From Xanthomonas cassavae CFBP 4642 (lineage in GTDB: Bacteria; Pseudomonadota; Gammaproteobacteria; Xanthomonadales; Xanthomonadaceae): DNA of 64,000 nt. The notes below the pieces were generated by a model that was not told the origin of the DNA, searched no databases, and saw only the letters and a list, made by a program, of their open reading frames with translations. Below are positions 9,950-18,594 of the stretch, one piece after another; the first letter of the stretch is position 1, and every line of letters begins with the position of its first letter. The DNA lies in contig NZ_CM002139.1 of NCBI RefSeq assembly GCF_000454545.1, positions 231,148 through 295,147 of the forward strand. Reading direction: 5' to 3'. The position numbers and the translations under genes were made by a program.

Positions 9950-10799
9950 GCAGCGCCTGTAGGAGCGCACCCGGGCGCGACGAAGCGTTCTCGGGGAAAG
10001 CTCCATCGCGCCCGGGTGCGCTCCTACGCAGGGCAGGGCAACGCGGGAACTGCAGCACCACGTTTTCCGAACCGTCGTCCCGGCGTTGCCACAGCACCGG
10101 CACCTGACGCGGTGGCGGCGGTTCCAGCATTGCGTGTTCGGAGTTGCTCACCTCCCAGGCAGCGTCGTCGTCCTCGTCTTCCCAGCTGTAGCGCGGCCTG
10201 GCCTGCTGTGGGTCGCGCAGGCGCAGCAGCAGGGCGGCAATCAGGCCGGCCACTGCGCCGCCCAGATGCGATTGCCAGGACACGCCGGCTTCGTGCGGCA
10301 GGATGGTCACCAGCATACCGCCGTAGAACAGGAAGGCGATCATGCTGGTGGCGATCGCCGGGCGGTCGCGGCGCAGCAAACCCAGCACGAACACCAGGAA
10401 CATCAGCCCGTGGGTGATGCCGCTGGCGCCCAGATGCCGGCTGCCCGGTGCGCCCAACAACCAGGCGCCCAGCCCCGAGCCCAGCCACAGCAACGGCAGC
10501 GACATGGTGGTGGCCCGCGGGTACACGCTGCCGGCCAGGGTGCCCAGGATCAGCAGCGCGGCCGCATTGGCGCCCAGATGCGCGAGCGAGCCGTGCAGCA
10601 GCGGGGCGGTGAGGACGCCGATCAGCCCGTCGGCCTGCAGCGGCGCCACTGCCCAGGCGCGCCAGTCGAACCTGCCCTGCGCGGTGAACACCGCCACCAG
10701 CAGCAACACGGCGGCCAGGCTGAGATTGAAGGCACGCAGCACCCGCGAGCGGTCCAGGCGGCTCTGGGTGGGATCGGGAGCGAGCGAATGCGTTGTCAT
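9858..10799 (-). CDS. Rhomboid-family intramembrane serine protease-like protein
   Basis: The protein has about six membrane segments between residues 20 and 205. The rhomboid features are HGSLAHLGANAAAL in an early helix and SGITHGLMF, where the catalytic Ser sits in GASGI; a later helix carries SHLGGAVAGL with the second catalytic residue. The cytoplasmic tail after residue 215 is acidic. The start at 10799 (MTTHSLAPD) is chosen; the 35 codons upstream read as intergenic. The last 50 or so codons run through the palindromic repeat at 9959-10027 and then 92 bp into the end of the convergent glpQ, so the original stop was probably lost when the repeat arrived. Substrate is unknown. Confidence 0.82.
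   Translation of the reverse strand: MTTHSLAPDPTQSRLDRSRVLRAFNLSLAAVLLLVAVFTAQGRFDWRAWAVAPLQADGLIGVLTAPLLHGSLAHLGANAAALLILGTLAGSVYPRATTMSLPLLWLGSGLGAWLLGAPGSRHLGASGITHGLMFLVFVLGLLRRDRPAIATSMIAFLFYGGMLVTILPHEAGVSWQSHLGGAVAGLIAALLLRLRDPQQARPRYSWEDEDDDAAWEVSNSEHAMLEPPPPRQVPVLWQRRDDGSENVVLQFPRCPALRRSAPGRDGAFPENASSRPGALLQALPNAMVARSTHAAPDPDHRQRTHRCQRPDRS
9959..10027. repeat. Palindromic intergenic repeat (GTAGGAGCGC family), copy 1
   Basis: The arms GTAGGAGCGCACCCGGGCG and their reverse complement enclose a short loop, forming a long hairpin between the convergent glpQ and rhomboid genes. A near-identical copy lies at 31981-32046 and diverged copies at 32150 and inside recB at 44010. It can act as a bidirectional terminator. 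Confidence 0.9.
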
Positions 10800-10975
10800 G
10801 CACTCACGGATGGCGGCGTGGTTTTGTCTTTGCAAGCCCCGGCGGCGCGGGATGACCGGATCCGGCAGCGGGATAATCCCACCGCCAGACCGGATGGCGC
10901 CCATCGGTAGTCAGCTCGGGCAAGCCCGACGCGCGTGGCCACGCCTGCAGCGCTACCGATCCCGGCCCAGGGCCG

Positions 10976-11929
10976 TCAATGCACCGCCTTGGGCGGGCGC
11001 AGCAGGCTCAGCACGATGGTGGCGACCAGGATCGCCACCACCACGCCCAGCGACACCAGCACCGGGATCTTGTACAGATCGATGATCATCATCTTGGTAC
11101 CGATGAACACCAGGATCACCGCCAGTCCGTACGGCAGCAGGTGGAAACGGTCGGCCATGCCGGCCAGCAGGAAGAACATCGCGCGCAGGCCCAGCACGGC
11201 GAACACGTTGGAGGTGAGCACGATGAACGGGTCGGTGGTGATCGCGAAGATCGCCGGGATGCTGTCCACCGCGAAGATCACGTCGATCACCGCGATCAGG
11301 ATCAACACCACGAACAGCGGCGTGAACCAGCGTTTGCCGTCCTTGATCACGCTCAGCAGGTTGCCGTGGTACTGCGGGCTCAGGCGCAGATGGCCGCGCA
11401 TCCAGCGCAGCACCGGGTTGGCTTCCAGGTCCGGCTCCTTGCCGGCGGAGAACCACATCTTGATGCCGGTCAGCAGCAGGAAGGCGCCGAACACGTACAG
11501 CAGCCAATGGAACTTGGCCAGCAGCACCGAGCCGGCGAAGATCATGATCGCGCGCAGGACAATTGCGCCCAGCACGCCGATGATCAGCACGCGCTGGCGC
11601 TGTTCCTCGGGCACGCCGAAGTAGGTCATCACCATCAGGAACACGAAGATGTTGTCGACCGCCAGCGACTTCTCGACCAGGTAGCCGGTCAGGAACTCCA
11701 GCCCGATGCGGTCGGCTGCCGCATCGCCCATGCTGCCCTGCAGGTACCACCACAGGCCGGCGTTGAAGGCCAGCGCCAGCAGCACCCAGCCGATGCTCCA
11801 CCAGGTGGCTTCCTTGAAGGTCACCTTGTGGGCACCGCCATGGCGCATCAGCACCAGATCGACCAACAGCGCCACGATCACCACGATCGCGAAGCCGCCC
11901 CATAACCAGACATTGCCAATGGTTTGCAT
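10976..11929 (-). CDS. terC: TerC-family integral membrane protein
   Basis: A 317-residue inner-membrane protein with eight or nine hydrophobic helices. TerC landmarks are present: LEFLTGYLVEKSLAVDNIFVF near residue 70 with acidic and Asn residues inside the membrane, and the repeat-related VIDVIFAVDSIPAIFAIT in the second half. Homologues export manganese or accompany secretion of metalloproteins, and the name comes from tellurite resistance operons, but no ter operon is present here. The start MQTIGNVW at 11929 is chosen; the 57 codons upstream in frame cover two hairpins and are not protein-like. It is divergent from the methyltransferase gene at 12336. Confidence 0.9.
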   Translation of the reverse strand: MQTIGNVWLWGGFAIVVIVALLVDLVLMRHGGAHKVTFKEATWWSIGWVLLALAFNAGLWWYLQGSMGDAAADRIGLEFLTGYLVEKSLAVDNIFVFLMVMTYFGVPEEQRQRVLIIGVLGAIVLRAIMIFAGSVLLAKFHWLLYVFGAFLLLTGIKMWFSAGKEPDLEANPVLRWMRGHLRLSPQYHGNLLSVIKDGKRWFTPLFVVLILIAVIDVIFAVDSIPAIFAITTDPFIVLTSNVFAVLGLRAMFFLLAGMADRFHLLPYGLAVILVFIGTKMMIIDLYKIPVLVSLGVVVAILVATIVLSLLRPPKAVH

Positions 11930-12012
11930 ACAAGAATCCCGAAAAGTGAAACGACCTGGACAGCCGGTGGGCTGAGGCCTTGTGACACGGAAATCGTGGA
12001 TTCCGGGTGACG

Positions 12013-12064
12013 GACCTTCGCCTGCGCGGCGAAGGTCTCGCTCGCAACCGGCCGGGCCGGTTGC
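12013..12064. promoter_or_regulatory. Two adjacent perfect hairpins in the terC leader region
   Basis: Hairpin 1 (12013-12037) has a 10-bp stem GACCTTCGCC/GGCGAAGGTC with a five-base loop. Hairpin 2 (12044-12064) has arms GCAACCGG/CCGGTTGC. Both lie 85-135 bp upstream of the terC start, between divergent genes. Their role is unknown; attenuation of terC or transcript insulation are possibilities. Confidence 0.55.
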
Positions 12065-12335
12065 CGTTGCACCGGAGCGCCTGTTGGCAGGGCTCGTCAT
12101 GACGGCGACAACGCTAGAACACCAAACAGAACTACTGCGCGACCGCCAGGCGGGCCCGGTCGGTGCTCGGAATCCTCATGTACCACTCGTACACTGCGGT
12201 TCCTGCGCGCCGCCCGAACCCACCTGGCGACCGCTCGCTACGTTCTGTTTGTCGTTCTTGGGAGCTACTCCCCTTCTGCGCCCGATTCTGCGTGGCCGGC
12301 GCAGGCACGTCAATCCAGCCGGATACAATGGGCGG

Positions 12336-13502
12336 ATGAATACTCCTGCCCCCGTCGTCCGACTCAAGAGTGCGTGGCGCTCCAGCCACCCGTGGATCTT
12401 CCAGAAGCTGGTGGAAAAGCCCGCCGCCAAGCCCAAACCCGGCACCATCGTCGATGTGGTCGGCGTGGACGGGGAGTGGATCGGCCGCGGCTTCTACAAC
12501 GGCCACTCGCGCATCGCCGTGCGCATCCTGGAAACCGACCAGGCGGTGCCGGTGGATGCGGGCTGGTTCGCGCGCAAGATCGCCGCGGCAGTGAGCCTGC
12601 GCCGCGACTGGCTCAAGCTCGACGCGGTGTCCGATGCCTGGCGCGTGGTGCATAGCGAAGGCGATGGCCTGTCCGGCCTGGTGGTGGATCGCTACGGCGA
12701 CCTGGTGGTGGTGGAGTTCTTCGCCGCCGGCATGTTCCGTCACCGCGACTGGATCTACGAGGCGCTGCGCGAGCAGTTCCCGGGCTGCCGCTTCCACAGC
12801 TTTGCCGACGAACACGTGCAGAAGCAGGAAAGCTTCGATTTCCACGGCAACACCACCACCGAAGCGGCGGTGATCACCGAGCACGGCATCAAGTTCCGCG
12901 CCGACCCGGCCGGTGCGCACAAGACCGGCTTCTTCGCCGACCAGCGCGAGAACCGCCAGTGGCTGAGCGAGCAGGTCGAAGGCAAGAGCGTGCTGGACCT
13001 GTGCTGCAATACCGGCGGGTTTGCGGTGTATGCGGCCGCGCGCGGCGCGGCCGAGGTGCTGGGCGTGGACATCGACGAAGACGTCATCGCCATCGCCAAG
13101 GGCAACGCCAAGCTCAACAACGTGCGGCCCAAGTTCGTGCAGGCCGACATCTTCCCGTGGCTGCGCGATGCGGCCAATCGCGGCGAGCAGTTCGATGTGG
13201 TGATCCTGGACCCGGCCAAGATGACCCGCGATCGCGAGCAGGTGATCCCCGCGCTGAAGAAGTACCTGGACATGAACAAGCTGGCGCTGGGCGTGGTCAA
13301 GCCCGGTGGCCTGTTCGCCACCTTCTCGTGCACTGGTCTGGTGGCCGAGCAGGAGTTTCTGGACATGCTGCGGCGCGCCTCGTATTTCTCCGGGCGCACC
13401 ATCCAGATTCTGAAAGTGGCCGGTGCCGGCCCCGATCATCCGTTCATGGCGCATGTGCAGGAATCGCGCTACCTCAAGGCGGTGTTCTGCCGGGTGGTGT
13501 GA
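12336..13502 (+). CDS. rlmI: Class I SAM-dependent rRNA methyltransferase, RlmI-like
   Basis: The 388-residue product has the RlmI layout: an N-terminal PUA-like RNA-binding domain (residues 1-75, SSHPWIFQKLVE), a linker domain with LSGLVVDRYGD, and a Rossmann methyltransferase domain from about 190. Motif I is DLCCNTGGFAVYAA, motif II VLGVDIDE, motif IV ILDPAKM, and the catalytic Cys is in TFSCTGLV. RlmI makes 5-methylcytosine 1962 in 23S rRNA; that exact specificity is inferred from the domain order. The ATG at 12336 follows a GATACAAT stretch that may be the -10 element, so the leader is short. The frame is open far upstream but that part is not protein-like. Confidence 0.86.
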   Translation: MNTPAPVVRLKSAWRSSHPWIFQKLVEKPAAKPKPGTIVDVVGVDGEWIGRGFYNGHSRIAVRILETDQAVPVDAGWFARKIAAAVSLRRDWLKLDAVSDAWRVVHSEGDGLSGLVVDRYGDLVVVEFFAAGMFRHRDWIYEALREQFPGCRFHSFADEHVQKQESFDFHGNTTTEAAVITEHGIKFRADPAGAHKTGFFADQRENRQWLSEQVEGKSVLDLCCNTGGFAVYAAARGAAEVLGVDIDEDVIAIAKGNAKLNNVRPKFVQADIFPWLRDAANRGEQFDVVILDPAKMTRDREQVIPALKKYLDMNKLALGVVKPGGLFATFSCTGLVAEQEFLDMLRRASYFSGRTIQILKVAGAGPDHPFMAHVQESRYLKAVFCRVV

Positions 13503-13521
13503 TAGCGGTCGCTGTGAGGCA

Positions 13522-13543
13522 GCGGGCAATGCATGATGCCCGC
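13522..13543 (+). terminator. Probable terminator hairpin behind the rlmI-like gene
   Basis: GCGGGCA and TGCCCGC form a seven-base stem 20 bp behind the stop codon, without a clear T run. The rest of the gap to 13811 contains no recognisable gene. Confidence 0.4.
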
Positions 13544-13811
13544 CGCTTGCGTGTGCAGGTTGGTGGCAGTGCAGGAGCGGTCGCCTTGAGGATGACGCCA
13601 CGCCGTGGCGGCGCTCCGCGCAGGCAGCAGTGCAGGGCGGGCCTCACGCCTGCGCGCCGCATCGCGTGGCCTGCGATGGTGCATGCAGCGCGGGCGCTGC
13701 TGTCATCGGGATCGCCCAACCAAGGCAATGCCGGTGCGCGCTGGCACTGCTCGATCGCCGCACGCGGCAGCCGTGAGTTCAACGCAGACATTCACTAGGG
13801 AGCGGCAGTCG

Positions 13812-14132
13812 ATGAGGTCCAGCGACGAAGACGAACGCAAGGCCCTGCGCCGGTTGCTGCGCGAGATCGAGCGGCCCAATGCCAGCCTGCTGGCCAGCAA
13901 CTGGCCGGTGTTCGGCGTGTGGCTGCTGTTTTCCGGTGCCTTCATGTACTTGTTCCAGACCGGCGACGGTTCGCCGCTGCACCCGCTGCTGCTGGCGCTG
14001 GGGTCGACCTGTCTGGGCGTGTTCGGTGCGTGGATCGTGTTCCGCTCGGTGTGGGCGCGTCAGTGGCCGCATGTGCGCGAGCACATCGACGTGGACAGCG
14101 TACGTACGCGGCTGGCAGAGCTGGGCGATTGA
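13812..14132 (+). CDS. Small two-helix inner-membrane protein of unknown function
   Basis: A 106-residue protein with a charged, Arg-rich N-terminus (residues 1-25), two hydrophobic helices (about 32-50 and 58-78) and a basic then acidic C-terminal tail. This is a 2TM topology with both ends likely in the cytoplasm. The ATG at 13812 has a GGGAG ribosome site nine bases upstream. No family was recognised. It stands alone between the methyltransferase and a strong terminator shared with the convergent svx gene. Confidence 0.72.
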   Translation: MRSSDEDERKALRRLLREIERPNASLLASNWPVFGVWLLFSGAFMYLFQTGDGSPLHPLLLALGSTCLGVFGAWIVFRSVWARQWPHVREHIDVDSVRTRLAELGD

Positions 14133-14133
14133 G

Positions 14134-14167
14134 CTGCAGCACGCGTGGGCTTGCACGCGTGCTGCAG
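14134..14167. terminator. Strong bidirectional terminator hairpin
   Basis: A perfect 14-bp stem (CTGCAGCACGCGTG and its complement) with a six-base loop lies between two convergent genes, two bases behind the stop codon at 14132. Confidence 0.8.
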
Positions 14168-14195
14168 GTTGCAAGGTCATCGCCTCACTGCACAC

Positions 14196-16049
14196 TCACC
14201 AACCGGCGGGACGCGCGGTGATCTCCGGCACTGCCTGGCGCAGGTCTGCGCCGAACTCGGGGTTGCGCATCGTTTCGCCATCGGCATAACCGTAGAACAC
14301 GCCTTGCGTCGGCGTGGTGCCTTCGCGCAATTCCAGATCGCCGCGCACCTGGGTGGTACCGGCGATGCTGACCGTGCCGAATGCGCCCGGGCCCATGAAC
14401 ACGGTGTTGGCCTGGGCGTTGGCGCCGATGGTGGCGCCCGGATGCCACACGGTCAGCCCGCCGACCACGGCGTTGCCCTGCACGGTGCCGCCCATCACCG
14501 TGGCATGGCCGTCGATGCGTGCATTGCCCAGCACGCTGCCGGCCAGTACCCGTGCAAATGGGCCCACGTAGGCGGTGGAAGCGACATTGGCGGTATTGGC
14601 AATCCAGCCGCCGCCATTGGCGTGACGGCGGCCCACCGGGGTTGGCGTGGGCGCGTTGGGCTGGCTGCCGGCCGGGGCGGCATTGGTCAGCGTCACGCTC
14701 CACGGGTAGCGGTAGATCGCGTAGTACGACTGGTCCCACTTGATCTTCTGCATGGCGCTGGGCGCACCCATCACCATCAGGTACACCGCGCGGTCGCCAC
14801 TCTTCAACGCTACGGTGACGGTGGCCTTGGCGCCACGCTGCAGCGTGCTGTAACGCGCCTTGCCGGCACTGTCGATGGTGACCACGCCCCAGCGCCAGTC
14901 CGAATCCGGCAGCGGGATGCTGGTCGGGTCGGTGGCCAGGCCGGGCAGGGTGGCCACCGCCGGGGCGCTCTGCACCTGGCCTTCGAACGCAACCTGCAGG
15001 CTGCTGGCGCCGCTGGCCGGAATCAGCTGCACCAGGTTGTAGCCCCAGCGCTGTGGCGCCCACTCGAACGGCACGCGATAGCGATTGGTCTGGCCGGCCA
15101 CCGGATCGAGCACGGTCATGCGCAGCGCGCGGTCGCGGTTGTCCCAGTCCTGCGGACGCTGCGGATTGAACGCCAGGTTGCTGCCATAGCGTGCACGGTA
15201 CAACGCGCCCTGGTCGCTGCCATCGGGGTTGGTGTAGTCCCAGTTGACGTTGCGCATGGCCCAGTCGCCGAACACATCGTTCATCTGCGACTGGCTCCAG
15301 CCCATGTTGGCCTTGATCACCGAAAACGGATCGGCGGTGCGCTGGCCGGCGTCGCCGGGCTTGGGCGCCTTGGCCCACAGGTCGTTGATGATGGCGTAGC
15401 CGAAGCGATTCTTCAGGTACTCCATGAACTGCCAGTTGCAGTAGCGATCGCGGGTGGAGCCCAGATACACGTGCGGGTAGTTCACCAGCATGCTCGAGCA
15501 ATGCACATCGCTGGCATGGAATTCCGGCAATTGGTGAGTCATCCAGTTGGCGTGCGATTCCCAGATCCAGCCGCTGTAGTCGGAGTCGCGCATGCCCTGG
15601 GTCTGGCCCTGCAAGGCGTGGGTGAGCTCGTGCGCCAGCCCCCAGTGGTCGCGCAGGCCGCCCGGTGCCATCCACATGCCCATGCCGCCGCTGCCGGTGA
15701 CGCCACCGCTCAGGCCGAAGCTCGGATCCAGGTGCACGCTGGCCTTGTACTTGGTGGCGCTGGTGCAGGACGGCTCGGGGAATTGCAGGCGGTTGATGAA
15801 GGTGTCCCAGACCAGTTCCAGATGCTCGCCGGCGGCGCGCACGTCGGCGCTGGCCACGCCGTCGCCATTCCAGCGGAACGCAAAATGCGCGGTTTCGTAG
15901 CGCACCGGCGGCATGCCGGCTTCGTTGGTGCGGGCGACCCAGCTGCCGGCGGTGCAGGCTGCGCTGGCGGTGGAGGCCGCGCCCAGGCCGGCGGCGATCA
16001 GGGCAAGACTCAACAAGCGCCGGGGCAGCGCGCGCGATGCGATGGACAT
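14196..16049 (-). CDS. avrXca: Svx/AvrXca-family secreted zinc metalloprotease, virulence/avirulence protein
   Basis: A 617-residue exported protein with a signal peptide cleaved near TASA/ACTAG. The zinc-binding HExxH motif is HELTH at about residue 137, with a downstream Glu in WIWESHANW completing a gluzincin-like site. The family comprises AvrXca of Xanthomonas campestris and Svx of Pectobacterium, type II-secreted proteins that affect virulence or are recognised by plants. The last 130 residues (GGWIANTANVAS onward) repeat short units such as VLAGSVLGNARIDGHA, a pattern like a left-handed beta-helix. The start at 16049 is set by the signal peptide. It is monocistronic, convergent with a small membrane protein across a strong terminator. 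Host targets cannot be read from sequence. Confidence 0.9.
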   Translation of the reverse strand: MSIASRALPRRLLSLALIAAGLGAASTASAACTAGSWVARTNEAGMPPVRYETAHFAFRWNGDGVASADVRAAGEHLELVWDTFINRLQFPEPSCTSATKYKASVHLDPSFGLSGGVTGSGGMGMWMAPGGLRDHWGLAHELTHALQGQTQGMRDSDYSGWIWESHANWMTHQLPEFHASDVHCSSMLVNYPHVYLGSTRDRYCNWQFMEYLKNRFGYAIINDLWAKAPKPGDAGQRTADPFSVIKANMGWSQSQMNDVFGDWAMRNVNWDYTNPDGSDQGALYRARYGSNLAFNPQRPQDWDNRDRALRMTVLDPVAGQTNRYRVPFEWAPQRWGYNLVQLIPASGASSLQVAFEGQVQSAPAVATLPGLATDPTSIPLPDSDWRWGVVTIDSAGKARYSTLQRGAKATVTVALKSGDRAVYLMVMGAPSAMQKIKWDQSYYAIYRYPWSVTLTNAAPAGSQPNAPTPTPVGRRHANGGGWIANTANVASTAYVGPFARVLAGSVLGNARIDGHATVMGGTVQGNAVVGGLTVWHPGATIGANAQANTVFMGPGAFGTVSIAGTTQVRGDLELREGTTPTQGVFYGYADGETMRNPEFGADLRQAVPEITARPAGW

Positions 16050-16582
16050 GGGAGTTCTCGTGGAAAGATGGGTGCACACGCCCGCAACGCCCGCAAAAAC
16101 GCGCGGCGCTGTTGAGCTTTGGAGGGGGAATGGCGGTCGCTGGATGCGGCGGCCGCGCAAGTGTGCGCAGCGGCGGACGCGGCGCAATTGATCTGGATAT
16201 GTATTTTTCAGAATTGCAACGAACTACGCGCTCGCGGTGTGGCGCGGGTTGGACTTGTGCGTCTGCTGGGTGGTGGCCGCGAGCGGTTGGGCGATCACCG
16301 TGCGAGGAATGACGCGCGGCCTCGTTCGCGCCGGTACGCTCCTGGCCGGCCGCGGGTGGCTGGCGTTGGCGACGAACGTGCGTCGTTGCGCCAGGCCAGA
16401 CCCGGTGGCCATGGTCACCGGGTTGGGCGTTTGCACAAAACGCGGCAGATATCGGCCCTCCGTTGCCGCCGCCCTGCCGAAGATCTCAGGAAAAAGCGCC
16501 AACTAGAATGCGTTCACCCCCTGTGTGGTGCGGACGCTGCGGCGCCCTGCATCTGGCGCCGACCGACCCCCTGGAGCGTGCG
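16050..16582. other. Divergent intergenic region upstream of svx/avrXca and the MFS gene
   Basis: About 530 bp without a convincing gene. It must hold the svx promoter; AT-rich tracts (GGATATGTATTTTTC around 16195-16210) are the best candidates. No plant-inducible promoter box was found. Confidence 0.45.
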
Positions 16583-17485
16583 ATGACCCCAGCCTCCCGG
16601 CCCCTGCCGCCCCCCGACGGCCTGGACCCCACCTACCGCAAGATCCTGTGGCGGCTGATCCCGTTCCTGTTCGTCTGCTATCTGTTCAATTACCTGGACC
16701 GGGTCAACGTGGGGTTTGCCAAGTTGCAGATGCTGGGCGATCTGGGCATGAGCGAGACGGTCTACGGGCTGGGGGCCGGCATCTTCTTCATCGGCTACCT
16801 GGCCTGCGGGGTGCCCAGCAACCTGATCCTGCAGCGCATCGGCGCGCGCCGATGGGTGGCGATCATGATGGTCAGCTGGGGCCTGCTCTCCACTTGCCTG
16901 CTGTTCGTGCGCACCCCGGCCGGGTTCTACACGCTGCGCCTGCTCACCGGTGCAGCCGAGGCGGGCTTCTTTCCCGGCATCGTGCTGTACCTGACGCGCT
17001 GGTTCCCGCGCGCCCGGCATGGCCGGGTCATGACCGTCTTCATGTCGGTCATCCCGATCTCCGGCGTGCTGGGTGGGCCGCTGTCGGGCTGGATCCTGAG
17101 CCACTTCTCGGCCGGGCAGGGCGGGCTGGCCGGCTGGCAATGGATGTTCCTGCTGCAGGGCCTGCCCACGGTGGTGCTGGGGGTGGGGGTGTGGTTCCTG
17201 CTCAGCGACGGCGTGCAGCAGGCCGGCTGGCTGGATGCCGGCGAGAAACAGGCGCTGGGCCGTGCGCTGGCCGAAGACGAGGCGCGCAAGCCGGCCGGTG
17301 CATCCGGCTCGCTGGGCGCGGTGCTGCGCAACCTGGCGGTGTGGCTGCTGGGCACGGTGTACTTCTGCATCCAGAGCGGGGTGTACGCGATCAACTTCTG
17401 GCTGCCGTCGATCATCCAGGGCGGCGGCGTCACCGATCCCACCCGGATGCGCCGCCGGCCTGCTCCCCAGCGAGGACCCGCATGA
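16583..17485 (+). pseudogene. Truncated MFS sugar-acid transporter (glucarate/galactonate type)
   Basis: Residues 20-290 match the first part of an anion:cation-symporter MFS permease: RLIPFLFVCYLFNYLDRVNVGFAK, the intracellular loop IGARRWVAIMM, and AEAGFFPGIVLYLTRWFP. Relatives have about 430 residues and 12 helices; this frame has 300 and stops soon after helix 7 (FWLPSIIQGGGVTDPT), where some 130 residues are missing. Its TGA overlaps the glycerate kinase ATG as ATGA, so the last dozen codons are probably the native C-terminus brought forward by an internal deletion. Such transporters take up glucarate, galactarate or glycerate, which fits the kinase and the CdaR remnant downstream. It is unlikely to function. 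Confidence 0.75.
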
Positions 17486-18594
17486 AGATCGTGATCGCCC
17501 CGGACTCCTACAAGGAAAGCCTGTCTGCGCTGGAGGTGGCCACCCAGATCGAGGTCGGCTTCCGCGAGGTGTTTCCCGACTGGCAGTACCGCAAGGTGCC
17601 GGTGGCCGATGGCGGCGAAGGCACGGTCGACGCGTTGGTGGCGGCCACTGGCGGCCGGGTGGTGGCTTGCGCCGTCAGCGGCCCGCTGGGCACGCCGGTG
17701 CCGGCGTTCTTCGGCGTGACCGGCGATGGCCGCACCGCGGTGATCGAGATGGCCGCCGCCAGCGGCCTGGCCCTGGTGCCGGTGGCCGAGCTGATCGTGG
17801 CCGCGCTGGATGCCGGTGCGCGGCGTTTCATCATCGGCATCGGCGGCAGCGCCACCAACGACGGCGGCGCCGGCATGGCGCAGGCGCTGGGCGCGCGGTT
17901 GCTGGATGCGCAGGGCGAGTCGATCGGCCCCGGCGGCGGCGCGCTGGCGACGCTGGCCCGCATCGACACGCAGGACCTGGACCCGCGGCTGCAGGACTGC
18001 CACATCGAAGTGGCCTGCGACGTGGACAACCCGCTGATCGGCCCGACCGGCGCCTCGGCGGTGTTCGGCCCGCAGAAGGGCGCCACCGCGGACACGGTGC
18101 GCCAGCTCGATGCCAACCTGCAGCACTACGCCGACCTGCTGGAGCGCGACCTCGGCCTGCGCCTGCATGACCTGCCCGGCGGCGGCGCGGCTGGTGGGCT
18201 GGGCGCGGGGTTGGTGGCCTTCCTGGGCGCGCAGCTGCGGCCCGGGGTGGAAATCGTGGCCCAGGCGCTGGGGCTGGAGGCACTCATCGGCCAGGCCGAT
18301 CTGGTGATCACCGGCGAAGGCCGGCTGGACAGCCAGAGCCTGCACGGCAAGACCCCGGTGGGCGTGGCGCAGCTGGCGCAGCGGCATGCCAAACCGGTGA
18401 TCGCCATCGCCGGCTGCCTGGGCACTGGCGCCGGGCTGCTGCATGGCCATGGCATCGATGCGATGTTCGCGGTGGTGCACCGCGCCTGCACGGTGGAGCA
18501 GGCGCTGGCCGAGGCGGCCGGCAATGTACGCATCGCCGCGCGCAACGTGGCCGCCGCGCTGCAGGTGGGCCGCGCGCTGTCGGCGTGGGCCTGA
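17482..18594 (+). CDS. glxK: Glycerate 2-kinase with a short internal deletion
   Basis: The enzyme phosphorylates D-glycerate to 2-phosphoglycerate, the last step of glucarate/galactarate or glyoxylate assimilation. Signature stretches are IAPDSYKESLSA at the N-terminus, VADGGEGTVDAL, GIGGSATNDGGAGMAQALG, and GEGRLDSQSLHGKTP. The product is 370 residues against about 380 in the family. The text runs ASGLALVPVAELIVAALDAG, where relatives carry about a dozen extra residues (an RRTTS-type loop) between VPVAE and LIVAALDAG, so a small in-frame deletion is likely. It overlaps the truncated MFS gene by ATGA and is followed by a cdaR remnant, so the whole cluster seems to be decaying. Activity is uncertain. 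Confidence 0.83.
   Translation: MKIVIAPDSYKESLSALEVATQIEVGFREVFPDWQYRKVPVADGGEGTVDALVAATGGRVVACAVSGPLGTPVPAFFGVTGDGRTAVIEMAAASGLALVPVAELIVAALDAGARRFIIGIGGSATNDGGAGMAQALGARLLDAQGESIGPGGGALATLARIDTQDLDPRLQDCHIEVACDVDNPLIGPTGASAVFGPQKGATADTVRQLDANLQHYADLLERDLGLRLHDLPGGGAAGGLGAGLVAFLGAQLRPGVEIVAQALGLEALIGQADLVITGEGRLDSQSLHGKTPVGVAQLAQRHAKPVIAIAGCLGTGAGLLHGHGIDAMFAVVHRACTVEQALAEAAGNVRIAARNVAAALQVGRALSAWA

Noticed and set aside
11930..12110. A yybP-ykoY manganese riboswitch upstream of terC
   Set aside because: The conserved GGGGAGTA and the matching CCUACC-type stretches are not visible; two plain hairpins are present instead.
16050..16300. A plant-inducible promoter box (TTCGC-N15-TTCGC) upstream of svx/avrXca
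   Set aside because: No pair of TTCGC half-sites with proper spacing was found in either orientation.
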